A stretch of 35,072 nt of DNA from Clostridioides difficile (GTDB lineage: Bacteria > Bacillota > Clostridia > Peptostreptococcales > Peptostreptococcaceae), in assembly GCA_024919175.1 (NCBI GenBank), contig CP103806.1, positions 1-35,072 on the forward strand, in the 5' to 3' direction. Below, piece after piece: positions 23,152-29,399 of this stretch (the stretch's first letter is position 1; the number at the start of each line of letters is the position of its first letter). The notes below the pieces were generated by a model, which had not been told where the DNA came from, searched no databases, and saw only the letters and a list, made by a program, of their open reading frames with translations. The position numbers and the translations under genes were made by a program.

Positions 23152-23253
23152 TAAAAAACTACTCAGACGCCAATAAGAGTAGTTCAAAATAATTAATTTT
23201 TAATCTGAATTGGAAATAACTGCTCCTGTATAAAGTAAACCCTTATTTCCTTA
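23152..23253 (-). ncRNA. Orphan antitoxin-like RNA
   Basis: The promoter block of the antitoxin RNA (about 45 bases containing AAAAAAGATACGAATTTATA) is repeated 200 bases further right. Here TACAAT is at 23265-23260, followed by about 100 nt and a terminator with stem AACTACTC / GAGTAGTT and TTTTTT. The opposite strand retains only a toxin-tail relic (KNYSDANKSSSK then stop) with no start or membrane helix. The RNA gene looks intact although its toxin is gone. Confidence 0.65.
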
Positions 23254-23342
23254 TTTTTTATTGTATCACAATTCTTTAAAAAAGATACGAATTTATATCA
23301 TTTCAATATACCAAATTTTTCTAAAAAAGTAGGGCAAAACCA

Positions 23343-23371
23343 TTGTTTTTATCGTCACGTTATGCTATAAT
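23343..23371 (+). promoter_or_regulatory. Promoter of the 42-residue ORF
   Basis: TTGTTT (23343-23348) and TATAAT (23366-23371) are spaced 17 bases, and AAAGGAGGTG follows at about 23382-23391. Confidence 0.75.
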
Positions 23372-23402
23372 TATATTATAGAAAGGAGGTGACAAAGAGA
23401 AA

Positions 23403-23531
23403 ATGAGTAGACTAGAAAGAAAGCAAAAAAATAGAGAGAAAAGACTCAGCAAAGTTAAAATCATTCTCTCTATTCTGAGTATTTTAGTAAGCTTGATAGA
23501 TAGACTTATCAAACTACTAAAAGACTTGTAA
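23403..23531 (+). CDS. Small basic amphipathic protein, candidate second type I toxin
   Basis: A 42-residue protein. The first 19 residues are strongly basic (MSRLERKQKNREKRLSKVK). The rest is one hydrophobic/amphipathic helix (IILSILSILVSLIDRLIKLL). It has its own promoter and an AGGAGGTG ribosome site 11 bases before the ATG. On the opposite strand a promoter behind the gene drives an antisense RNA whose terminator lies inside this ORF. This is the same architecture as the neighbouring type I module, so a toxin role is likely. I cannot assign it with certainty to a named family. Confidence 0.75.
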   Translation: MSRLERKQKNREKRLSKVKIILSILSILVSLIDRLIKLLKDL

Positions 23532-23577
23532 GTTTTAAGCTAAGAAGGAAGTGCAATTCCTTCTTAGTTGACTTCTT
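23424..23577 (-). ncRNA. Candidate antisense antitoxin RNA of the second module
   Basis: On the minus strand an extended -10, TGTTATAAT (TATAAT at 23589-23584), starts a transcript near 23577. It reads first through a hairpin and then antisense to the 42-residue ORF. A perfect 11-bp stem (AATAGAGAGAA at 23430-23440, TTCTCTCTATT at 23464-23474) followed by TTTTTT on the minus strand ends it inside that ORF. The length is about 150 nt. Confidence 0.65.
23540..23567. terminator. Hairpin behind the 42-residue ORF
   Basis: A perfect 11-bp stem, CTAAGAAGGAA / TTCCTTCTTAG, with the six-base loop GTGCAA, nine bases after the stop codon. No full T-run follows on the plus strand, so it may be a weak terminator of the ORF mRNA and a 5' structure of the antisense RNA. 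Confidence 0.65.
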
Positions 23578-23608
23578 TCTTAAATTATAACACATTTTCT
23601 TGAAATGT

Positions 23609-23776
23609 ATGAGTAAAAAAGTATATAAAACATGCGTTGCTGTAATTATTTTTACAATAGTTTTAGACGTAATTCTTTTAGTAAAAGATTTTAGTATAAG
23701 TAATATAGCTGGATTGCTTATAAGTTTTTTACTACTAACATTTTTTTATTGGCAACGTAAAAAAGGTGAGTGGTAG
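23609..23776 (+). CDS. Small protein with two membrane helices
   Basis: A 55-residue protein with two hydrophobic helices (TCVAVIIFTIVLDVILLV and IAGLLISFLLLTFFYW) and a basic end (QRKKGEW). No clear ribosome site is seen before the ATG at 23609; an in-frame TTG lies three codons upstream. Its stop lies three bases before the likely start of the AbrB-like gene, and the ribosome site for that gene lies within this ORF, so the two are probably one unit. Function unknown. Confidence 0.55.
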   Translation: MSKKVYKTCVAVIIFTIVLDVILLVKDFSISNIAGLLISFLLLTFFYWQRKKGEW

Positions 23777-23778
23777 TT

Positions 23779-23958
23779 TTGAAAGAAACAAGGATTTTGA
23801 ATATTAATTTTAACAAAAGCGGTTGTGGCTCTGTAAGTACCAGGCTGAATATACCTATTAAATTTTTACGAGAACTAGGCATAACCGAAAGCGACAGGAG
23901 TGTCGAAGTGACTTTAAATGGCGAGGAAATAATAATTAAAAAGGCTAAGAATAAATAA
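23779..23958 (+). CDS. AbrB/SpoVT-like DNA-binding protein
   Basis: A 59-residue protein. The pattern NFNKSGCGSVSTRLNIPIKFLRELGI followed by VEVTLNGEEIIIKKA is that of a swapped-hairpin AbrB/MazE-type DNA-binding domain. The start is the TTG at 23779 with AAAGGTGAG eight bases before it; a GTG at 23770 is too close to that site. It may repress its own unit or neighbouring maintenance genes. A terminator overlaps its last codons. Confidence 0.8.
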   Translation: MKETRILNINFNKSGCGSVSTRLNIPIKFLRELGITESDRSVEVTLNGEEIIIKKAKNK

Positions 23959-24002
23959 CTTTTCTCTAAAAAGAGGGTTAATATTTCTTAGCCTTCTTTT
24001 TT
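23941..24002 (+). terminator. Terminator overlapping the end of the AbrB-like gene
   Basis: An 11-bp perfect outer stem (AAGGCTAAGAA / TTCTTAGCCTT) encloses a small inner hairpin (CTCT / AGAG) and is followed by CTTTTTT. Confidence 0.8.
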
Positions 24003-24012
24003 AAAAAATACG

Positions 24013-24170
24013 ATATTGTAAGCACAATATTTATATATTTTAAATACAATGTATGATGCATGATTAAAATATTGTATTTATATTGTAAAAATATTGTTTA
24101 TAAAATATTTTTACATTTCTATATATAATATTAAAATATTGTTGCAATATTGTAAAAATAATACTACAAT
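24013..24170. repeat. Candidate partition centromere (ATATTGT iterons)
   Basis: At least six ATATTGT or ACAATAT copies lie in about 150 bp upstream of parA. They include the inverted pair ATATTGT-aagc-ACAATAT (24013-24030) and a longer pair, TGTAAAAATATT / AATATTTTTACA. More copies lie after the second par gene (25340-25450). Repeats on both sides of a parA operon are typical of a centromere that also acts as operator. Confidence 0.65.
24142..24170 (+). promoter_or_regulatory. parA promoter within the iterons
   Basis: TTGCAA (24142-24147) and TACAAT (24165-24170) are spaced 17 bases and overlap the iterons. GAGGTG lies eight bases before the parA ATG. Confidence 0.7.
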
Positions 24171-24206
24171 AACATTATAATAATATAAAAATGAGGTGTC
24201 TAAAAA

Positions 24207-25016
24207 ATGGCTGATACAAAATTAATTGTATTTTTCAATACAAAAGGCGGGATATATAAGACGACTACAACTATTATGACGGCATACGAACTTGCAAAAG
24301 ATAAAGATAAAAAAATTCTTCTTTGGGACTTAGATCAACAGGCAAATTTAACTCAATATGTTTATAAAACTAATCACGATAAAAAGACTACATTAGATAT
24401 GTTAAAAGACGTTAGGGCTGAGGAAATTATTATTAAATCTTTTAATAAATCTTACCCAAATATAGATTTAATAGCTTCCGACATTTTGATGGCTAAATTT
24501 GAAAGAGAATTATTTTCTTTCCCAGCTCGTGAACAATTTTTGGCTCGCTGGTATATGAATAATTTTGATGTATTAAGTGAATATGATTATATATTTTGCG
24601 ACTTATCTCCTAAATATGATTTGACGGCTATGAATGCTTTATTTTTAGCTGATAGTGTAGTTATTTTAATTAAAGATAAAAATGTTTCTAGCTTAAGAGG
24701 GGCAGATTATTTTAAGCAACTTTGGGATATAGATAGAAGTTATTTTAAAAAAGAGGATAATATAAAAGCAACAGTTTTAGTCGGCTTCGAAAAGAAAAGA
24801 ACGGCGGTTAGCAACACATTTGATTCTTACTTAAAAGAGTTTAATGTTTTAAGGAATATGATGTTAAATACATATATAAGAAAAAATGAGTTTATTGAGC
24901 AAGCATTAATGAAAAAATTATCTTTAACAGATTATACAAAAATAACTAAAGAGCATTTTAGTAGACAAGAGTTTACTAGCATGTTAGAAGAATTAAAAGA
25001 AAGAGGTGTGTTATAG
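24207..25016 (+). CDS. parA: ParA-family partition ATPase
   Basis: A 269-residue P-loop ATPase with the deviant Walker A motif KGGIYKTT (residues 13-20), LLWDLDQQANLTQ (about 38-50) and Walker B YIFCDLSPKYD (about 128-138). It lacks an N-terminal DNA-binding domain, so it is of the short (type Ib) class that works with a small ribbon-helix-helix partner. That partner is encoded directly after it. It should segregate the circular prophage at cell division. This is strong evidence that the lysogen is extrachromosomal. Confidence 0.93.
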   Translation: MADTKLIVFFNTKGGIYKTTTTIMTAYELAKDKDKKILLWDLDQQANLTQYVYKTNHDKKTTLDMLKDVRAEEIIIKSFNKSYPNIDLIASDILMAKFERELFSFPAREQFLARWYMNNFDVLSEYDYIFCDLSPKYDLTAMNALFLADSVVILIKDKNVSSLRGADYFKQLWDIDRSYFKKEDNIKATVLVGFEKKRTAVSNTFDSYLKEFNVLRNMMLNTYIRKNEFIEQALMKKLSLTDYTKITKEHFSRQEFTSMLEELKERGVL

Positions 25017-25346
25017 ATGCCAGTATTCAACAAAGACCTTTTAGAAGAAAAAGAAAAGCCACTTTTGAAAAGTGGTACAGTTGGGCAGGAAAATATTATT
25101 TCTACGGATAGCGATAAAACATTAAGTATATATAATCTAGTTAATAAGAAAAGTAAAAAAGTAACTATGAGTGCAACACTAGACAAAGAGCTTGTAGACA
25201 AGTTGAAGTCTCTTGCAATAGACTTAGATAGTGATGTAAGTAAAATATTAAGTGATATGTTAACAAAGCTTTTATATGATGTAGATGTAAAAGAAGAAAA
25301 TTTAATCGCTTATAATGAAAGAAGAAAGACAAAGAATAATAAGTGA
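25017..25346 (+). CDS. Ribbon-helix-helix partition partner (ParG/ParB-like)
   Basis: A 109-residue protein. A disordered N-terminal half (MPVFNKDLLEEKEKPLLKSG) leads into KKVTMSATLDKELVDKLKSL and DSDVSKILSDMLTKLL, a beta-helix-helix pattern like ribbon-helix-helix DNA-binding domains. The ATG follows the parA stop without a gap (TAG ATG). It would bind the ATATTGT repeats and stimulate ParA through its flexible N-terminus. Confidence 0.8.
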   Translation: MPVFNKDLLEEKEKPLLKSGTVGQENIISTDSDKTLSIYNLVNKKSKKVTMSATLDKELVDKLKSLAIDLDSDVSKILSDMLTKLLYDVDVKEENLIAYNERRKTKNNK

Positions 25347-25358
25347 TACATTGTATAT

Positions 25359-25404
25359 ATATTGCTTGAATATTGTATTAATAATATTCAAGCAATATTT
25401 TTAT
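25359..25404. terminator. Terminator / long palindrome behind the par operon
   Basis: A perfect 16-bp inverted repeat (ATATTGCTTGAATATT / AATATTCAAGCAATAT) with an eight-base loop, followed by TTTTTAT. It contains iteron-like ATATTG sequence, so it can be both terminator and part of the centromere. Confidence 0.75.
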
Positions 25405-25445
25405 ATTATTGCATATACTATTTAAATATTGTAATTATATTGTAT

Positions 25446-25670
25446 TTATAATATTTTGCCTCTATTGCAAAATGGGCATTGTTCTATATAATACCCTCCT
25501 GCACTTCCTGGTCTACTTTTTATATCAATCCCTGCTAATCGTAATTGGCGTGCATATTCTTTTACTTGTCGCTCTGATATGTTTAATTTATTAGATATTT
25601 CGCTTGTTTTTAATATTTCATTTTTCTTTAAAAGCATTATAATCTTAAAAGCATTATCTATTTTGCCCAT
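25446..25670 (-). CDS. Small winged-helix regulator
   Basis: A 74-residue protein with a DeoR/HTH_11-like helix-turn-helix (IIMLLKKNEILKTSEISNKL, SERQVKEYARQLRLAGIDI), a GSAGGYYI wing and a C-terminal CPFCNRGK knuckle. AAAGGGGA precedes the ATG. It lies between the par operon and the lysis genes and is transcribed alone. The target is unknown. Confidence 0.8.
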   Translation of the reverse strand: MGKIDNAFKIIMLLKKNEILKTSEISNKLNISERQVKEYARQLRLAGIDIKSRPGSAGGYYIEQCPFCNRGKIL

Positions 25671-25776
25671 ACAAAATCCCCTTTTTTGATGTATTTATAT
25701 TTTAAGTATATCAGTAGTTGATGAACTATAATTGTCACAAGTCAATTTTTATAAAAAGAATTATTGAAATAGACAT

Positions 25777-25820
25777 AAAAAAAGAAGGTAGTAACTAATT
25801 AACTAGTTGCTACCTTTTTT
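25777..25820 (-). terminator. Terminator behind the lysis genes
   Basis: A stem of about 12-16 bp (GGTAGTAACTA / TAGTTGCTACC, one mismatch) with A-runs and T-runs on both sides, five bases after the endolysin stop codon. It ends the late transcript. Confidence 0.85.
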
Positions 25821-25824
25821 AAAT

Positions 25825-26082
25825 CTATTTATTTATAAAATCTAATGCTTTGTAAAGTGTATCAAATCTATCATTCCCCTTTATCATTGTATAATGTTCT
25901 TTAGTTATAGAACCTATCTTCTCACATGCTCCACCACCAACAACATAAAGATTTTCAGTTCTCCCTGGTACATAATCTTTTATATCACATATCAGTATTT
26001 TCCCATCATTATAACCCCAACCAACTACAGTTGCAGTGATTTTGTCAACTGCTCCATCATAAACGATTGTATGTTTGTACAT
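25825..26082 (-). CDS. Possible internal translation product: endolysin binding domain
   Basis: Inside the endolysin gene, GAGGG (26094-26090) stands seven bases before an in-frame ATG (26082), exactly at the start of the cell-wall-binding domain. The product would be 85 residues. Some clostridial phage endolysins are known to make such a C-terminal fragment, which joins the full-length enzyme. Confidence 0.5.
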   Translation of the reverse strand: MYKHTIVYDGAVDKITATVVGWGYNDGKILICDIKDYVPGRTENLYVVGGGACEKIGSITKEHYTMIKGNDRFDTLYKALDFINK

Positions 26083-26631
26083 GATTTTTCCCTCACCATT
26101 CTCTTTATTATCTATTGTCTTATTTAAAATACCTTCTGCTATTAATTTAGCAGCTATGTCTTTATGTCTAATATAATAATCTGTATCTGCTTTACTATCT
26201 ACGAAGCACACTTCTATTAATATTGCAGGAGCTTTTGTATGACTAAGCCAGTAAAGACCTCTTACATCCGATTTTGCACCTCTATTTTTAAATATTGTTG
26301 ATAGTTTTTTGTTGACTCTTTCAGCATATACCTTACCATTGTTAGTTTTGTATATTGTCTCTGTACCCATTGGATTTAGGGTTGTACTGTTTGCATTAAA
26401 GTGGATTTGTACTGCTAAGTCTACATCTTGTTTATTAGCTATCTTACATTGTTCTGCTAAGTAGTTATTAGATTTATCTACCTTACCGCTATAAACAGTA
26501 GCACCACCTTTTTTAAGCCACTTGACAACTAAATCCATAAGTATTCTATTTTCTTTTCCTTCATTTATATACCCTGTTGCTCCAGTCCCTTTTCCTGTTA
26601 GCGTATGCCCTGCTGTTACTACAACCTTCAT
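25825..26631 (-). CDS. Endolysin, N-acetylmuramoyl-L-alanine amidase
   Basis: A 268-residue protein. Residues 1 to about 175 are an Amidase_3 domain with the zinc ligands His8 (VVTAGHT), Glu24 (YINEGKE region) and a later His (VQIHFNANS), and with the catalytic Glu in ILIEVCFVD. The C-terminal 85 residues (from MYKHTIVYDG) are a cell-wall-binding domain of the kind found in clostridial phage endolysins (YVVGGGACEK, GNDRFDTLYKALDFI). An internal ATG at 26082 with GAGGG seven bases upstream can yield the binding domain alone. AAGAAGGTG precedes the main start. It follows the holin gene. Confidence 0.92.
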   Translation of the reverse strand: MKVVVTAGHTLTGKGTGATGYINEGKENRILMDLVVKWLKKGGATVYSGKVDKSNNYLAEQCKIANKQDVDLAVQIHFNANSTTLNPMGTETIYKTNNGKVYAERVNKKLSTIFKNRGAKSDVRGLYWLSHTKAPAILIEVCFVDSKADTDYYIRHKDIAAKLIAEGILNKTIDNKENGEGKIMYKHTIVYDGAVDKITATVVGWGYNDGKILICDIKDYVPGRTENLYVVGGGACEKIGSITKEHYTMIKGNDRFDTLYKALDFINK

Positions 26632-26633
26632 AC

Positions 26634-26897
26634 TTAAACACCTTCTTTTTGTAGCATATCTTTTATGTCTATTACATCTTCTTTGATTTCTTCTACGTCT
26701 GTTTTCATTGCTCCCATTTCAACAAGTATATTCTTATTTATCTCTTGTTGCTGTGTAGATAACTCTATAAAATTTTCTACTGTCTTTTTATACATATCTC
26801 TATCCTCTTTTTTCTCCTGCATGGTATTTTTAAATAGTAAAGCACACAATATCCCTACTGCCCCTAATCCACTCAGCTGAGTTATTAATTCCTCCAT
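26634..26897 (-). CDS. Holin (BhlA/UviB-like)
   Basis: An 87-residue protein with one N-terminal membrane helix (QLSGLGAVGILCALLFKNTM) and a long charged helix behind it (KKEDRDMYKKTVENFIELS onward). This is the layout of BhlA/UviB-type bacteriocin or phage holins. AGGAGG precedes the ATG. It is directly upstream of the endolysin gene, so membrane permeabilisation for lysis is the likely role. Confidence 0.82.
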   Translation of the reverse strand: MEELITQLSGLGAVGILCALLFKNTMQEKKEDRDMYKKTVENFIELSTQQQEINKNILVEMGAMKTDVEEIKEDVIDIKDMLQKEGV

Positions 26898-26918
26898 AAT
26901 ATAAAAACCTCCTATTTT

Positions 26919-28208
26919 TTATCCTTCTAACTGTCCGTTATCGGTTCCTAAGAACACGAGCCTTGATGCAACGTTATTGTAAGTAGTTGTCGAAAGTAAG
27001 TTTATTAAAAAGTTAAATGCCCCATAACTACCTTCACTCATTTTTAAATTACTCATAGCTAAACTATAACCATTCATAAAACTTATATTTGCCCAATCTC
27101 CATAATTAGGTTTGTCGTTTGAACTACTTACGCCTTCTTTAATTATAAAGCCTGTTTCAGTTCCTCCTACGACCTTGCTAGGATATCCTCCTACATTTTT
27201 GGTTAATCCTGTTTCATTTTGCGATATTATTTTATAATTTGTACCTTCGTTGTTAAAGTCTGCATTGTTAGAAATAAGAATATCTTTGTTTGAGTTTGTA
27301 CAGATTCCATCCACCAATATAGAACAATTGCCCCAAAAATCTTCAACTCCTAAAAATTTCACTGGCTCTGTATTGTCTTGACTTCCATAATTAAGTCCTT
27401 TTTCATCTGCTCCACCAGGAGTTTGAGAATACCAAAGACCTTGTCCTAACGCAATTGATGAATCTAAATTTTTATAAGCTACTAAATATAAAATTTGCAA
27501 TAGTAGGTGCGAATAGTAGTTGTACATTTGATAACCTGCTCCTGCGCTTTGCGCACTTTGTCTGAATGTAGACGTATGAGCTTTTTCAACACTATACTTT
27601 CCTGTTACGCTTCTAAGTGTGTAATATCTATAGCCCACATAAGCCCCAATGTATATATTACTTTTTTCAGTTTCTCCTACTGTATGCGCTAAACACTTGT
27701 AGTCCTTATCAATTTTTTTTGCTGAAATCCTAATTTCGTAACCATTTTCTATTTTGGTAAATTTCCAGTAAACTCTAGGTATTTCAATCATTACATCTAC
27801 TGTTTCGTCTACATCTGTTTCATCTATATATTTTTTAAAATTTTCTTTTTTTATTTCTTTATATACAGTTCCATTTTTAAATCCCACAGGTCTTATTTTG
27901 TTGAAAGGATATATATTCAACCAGCCTTTCAAATCGCTTCCGACTGCTTTTTCTATCCCAACCGAATCCTCTATATATGTTACTGCCGTTTCCGGGTCTT
28001 GCTGTGTCTCGTCAATTCTTATGCCATAAACAGGAGGTCTAAAAGATGGTAGCGTCGTAATTGTTTCTATTAATTCATTTAATTTGTAAATATTAGCAAC
28101 TTCTAAATCTTTTGTTGCCAAAACTTCTTTTAGATGATTTCTTTCATTTATTAAGCCTTCTTTCGCTGTTATTAGTTCATTTATAAGACTTTGCATGGTA
28201 TTACTCAT
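26919..28208 (-). CDS. Putative receptor-binding protein with C-type-lectin-like domain
   Basis: A 429-residue protein. A short coiled N-terminal part (about residues 1-50) should attach it to the tail tip. The C-terminal 250 residues show HTSTFRQSAQSAGAGYQ, VEDFWGNCSILVDGI and, at the very end, NVASRLVFLGTDNG. This is the arrangement of phage tail proteins with a formylglycine-enzyme/C-type-lectin fold, of which some are targets of diversity-generating retroelements. No reverse transcriptase or template repeat is visible in this genome. It follows the BppU-like gene and precedes the holin gene, the usual place for the adhesin. Confidence 0.7.
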   Translation of the reverse strand: MSNTMQSLINELITAKEGLINERNHLKEVLATKDLEVANIYKLNELIETITTLPSFRPPVYGIRIDETQQDPETAVTYIEDSVGIEKAVGSDLKGWLNIYPFNKIRPVGFKNGTVYKEIKKENFKKYIDETDVDETVDVMIEIPRVYWKFTKIENGYEIRISAKKIDKDYKCLAHTVGETEKSNIYIGAYVGYRYYTLRSVTGKYSVEKAHTSTFRQSAQSAGAGYQMYNYYSHLLLQILYLVAYKNLDSSIALGQGLWYSQTPGGADEKGLNYGSQDNTEPVKFLGVEDFWGNCSILVDGICTNSNKDILISNNADFNNEGTNYKIISQNETGLTKNVGGYPSKVVGGTETGFIIKEGVSSSNDKPNYGDWANISFMNGYSLAMSNLKMSEGSYGAFNFLINLLSTTTYNNVASRLVFLGTDNGQLEG

Positions 28209-29387
28209 TTATAAAACTCCTTTTATTTCACTTATCGTATTTGATAATATTTCTTTACTTCCTTTTAACTCTGTAAATAAATCGTCTAATGCTTCCTTTA
28301 CATTTGTAACACTTGCAACAGCATCATTTGTATAAGGAACTTGACTTGCACTTTCTATTTGTGTTCCATCTGCGCCAGGCTCTCCAGGGTCACCTTTTTC
28401 TCCTTTAGCGCCAGGTTCTCCAGGTTGCCCAGGCTCTCCAGGGTCACCTTTTTCTCCTTTAGTACCAGGTTCTCCAGGTTGCCCAGGCTCTCCAGGGTCA
28501 CCTTTTTCTCCTTTAGCTCCAGGGTCGCCCTTTTCCCCTTTGACATTTCCTATATTGACCCACTCTGTTCCAAATACATACAAAAAACCATTTATGCTAT
28601 AAGCGTCCCCAACTTCTGCATTTGCTGGTAGTTCATCAGTACTATTTAAGACACCTTTTATTTTTATACTTGCCCCAGCGTCACCCTGGTCACCTTTTTC
28701 GCCTCGGTCGCCCTTATCGCCTTTTTCGCCTTTTTCTCCTTTTATATTCCCAGCATCAACCCAAGTTGTTCCATCCCAAACGTACAGGTCGCCTTGTATA
28801 AGGTAAGCGTCGCCTTCTTCTGCATTTGTTGGGAGTTTGTCAATAGTATCAAAAGACCCTTTTAGAGTTAGCCCTGCGCCCATATCGCCCTTATCACCCT
28901 TGTCGCCTTTATCGCCTTTTAATTCTTCTTTTGTTGGTATTCTTTTAATTGCTTCATCTATTTCTTTAATTTTGCCGTCTATTGTATCCTTTATATTAAT
29001 TACTTCTTTTATAATGTCCCAGTCGGGTGTATTTTTCAATTCTTCATTTCTGTTTATCCCTTCAACAACATTAAAAGTAATTGGATATGTTGCAACAACT
29101 TGCTCGTTTTTATATAGAACAATTTCAGCTGTAGTTTGCCCAGCTGTTTTTAATATGTTATTATCTAATTTTGTTATTATTAAAGAATCTTGTGTAGTGC
29201 AATTTCTTTGATATGTTTTATTTTTTGAGTCTTTAAAAAACGCCTGGACTGTATAACCTGTTAAATCTGCATTTACACCATTTTCAACTAATTTAATCTT
29301 AAAATCTATGTCATTGTCATACTGCTTAAATGTTGCAATCTGATATAAGCTTTTATTAATATCTATAATATAAATTGAATCTCTCAA
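28209..29387 (-). CDS. Baseplate/tail-tip protein: BppU N-domain plus collagen-like repeats
   Basis: A 392-residue protein. Residues 1-110 resemble the BppU N-terminal domain (IATFKQYDNDIDFKIKLV, DLTGYTVQAFFKD), which anchors receptor-binding parts to the baseplate. Gly-X-Y collagen runs follow (GDKGDKGDKGDMGAG, GEKGEKGDKGDRGEKG, then many GEPGQPGEPG units). They are separated by two copies of a small domain (KGSFDTIDKLPTNAEEGDAY, KGVLNSTDELPANAEVGDAY). The C-terminus is helical. The start is a TTG with GAGGTG five bases before it. It would form a trimeric fibre. Confidence 0.85.
   Translation of the reverse strand: MRDSIYIIDINKSLYQIATFKQYDNDIDFKIKLVENGVNADLTGYTVQAFFKDSKNKTYQRNCTTQDSLIITKLDNNILKTAGQTTAEIVLYKNEQVVATYPITFNVVEGINRNEELKNTPDWDIIKEVINIKDTIDGKIKEIDEAIKRIPTKEELKGDKGDKGDKGDMGAGLTLKGSFDTIDKLPTNAEEGDAYLIQGDLYVWDGTTWVDAGNIKGEKGEKGDKGDRGEKGDQGDAGASIKIKGVLNSTDELPANAEVGDAYSINGFLYVFGTEWVNIGNVKGEKGDPGAKGEKGDPGEPGQPGEPGTKGEKGDPGEPGQPGEPGAKGEKGDPGEPGADGTQIESASQVPYTNDAVASVTNVKEALDDLFTELKGSKEILSNTISEIKGVL
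28378..28525. repeat. 54-bp tandem repeat encoding collagen-like units
   Basis: A 54-bp unit (18 codons) starting at 28378, 28432 and 28486 is repeated nearly exactly about 2.7 times. The copy number may vary by slippage and change fibre length. Confidence 0.9.
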
Positions 29388-29399
29388 CTTATCACCTCT

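Noticed and set aside
26919..28208. Complete diversity-generating retroelement
   Set aside because: No reverse transcriptase, accessory gene or template repeat occurs in this complete circular genome.
28341..28631. Open frames on both strands across the collagen repeats
   Set aside because: They mirror the 54-bp GC-richer repeat and have no ribosome sites; they are shadows of the collagen-like gene.
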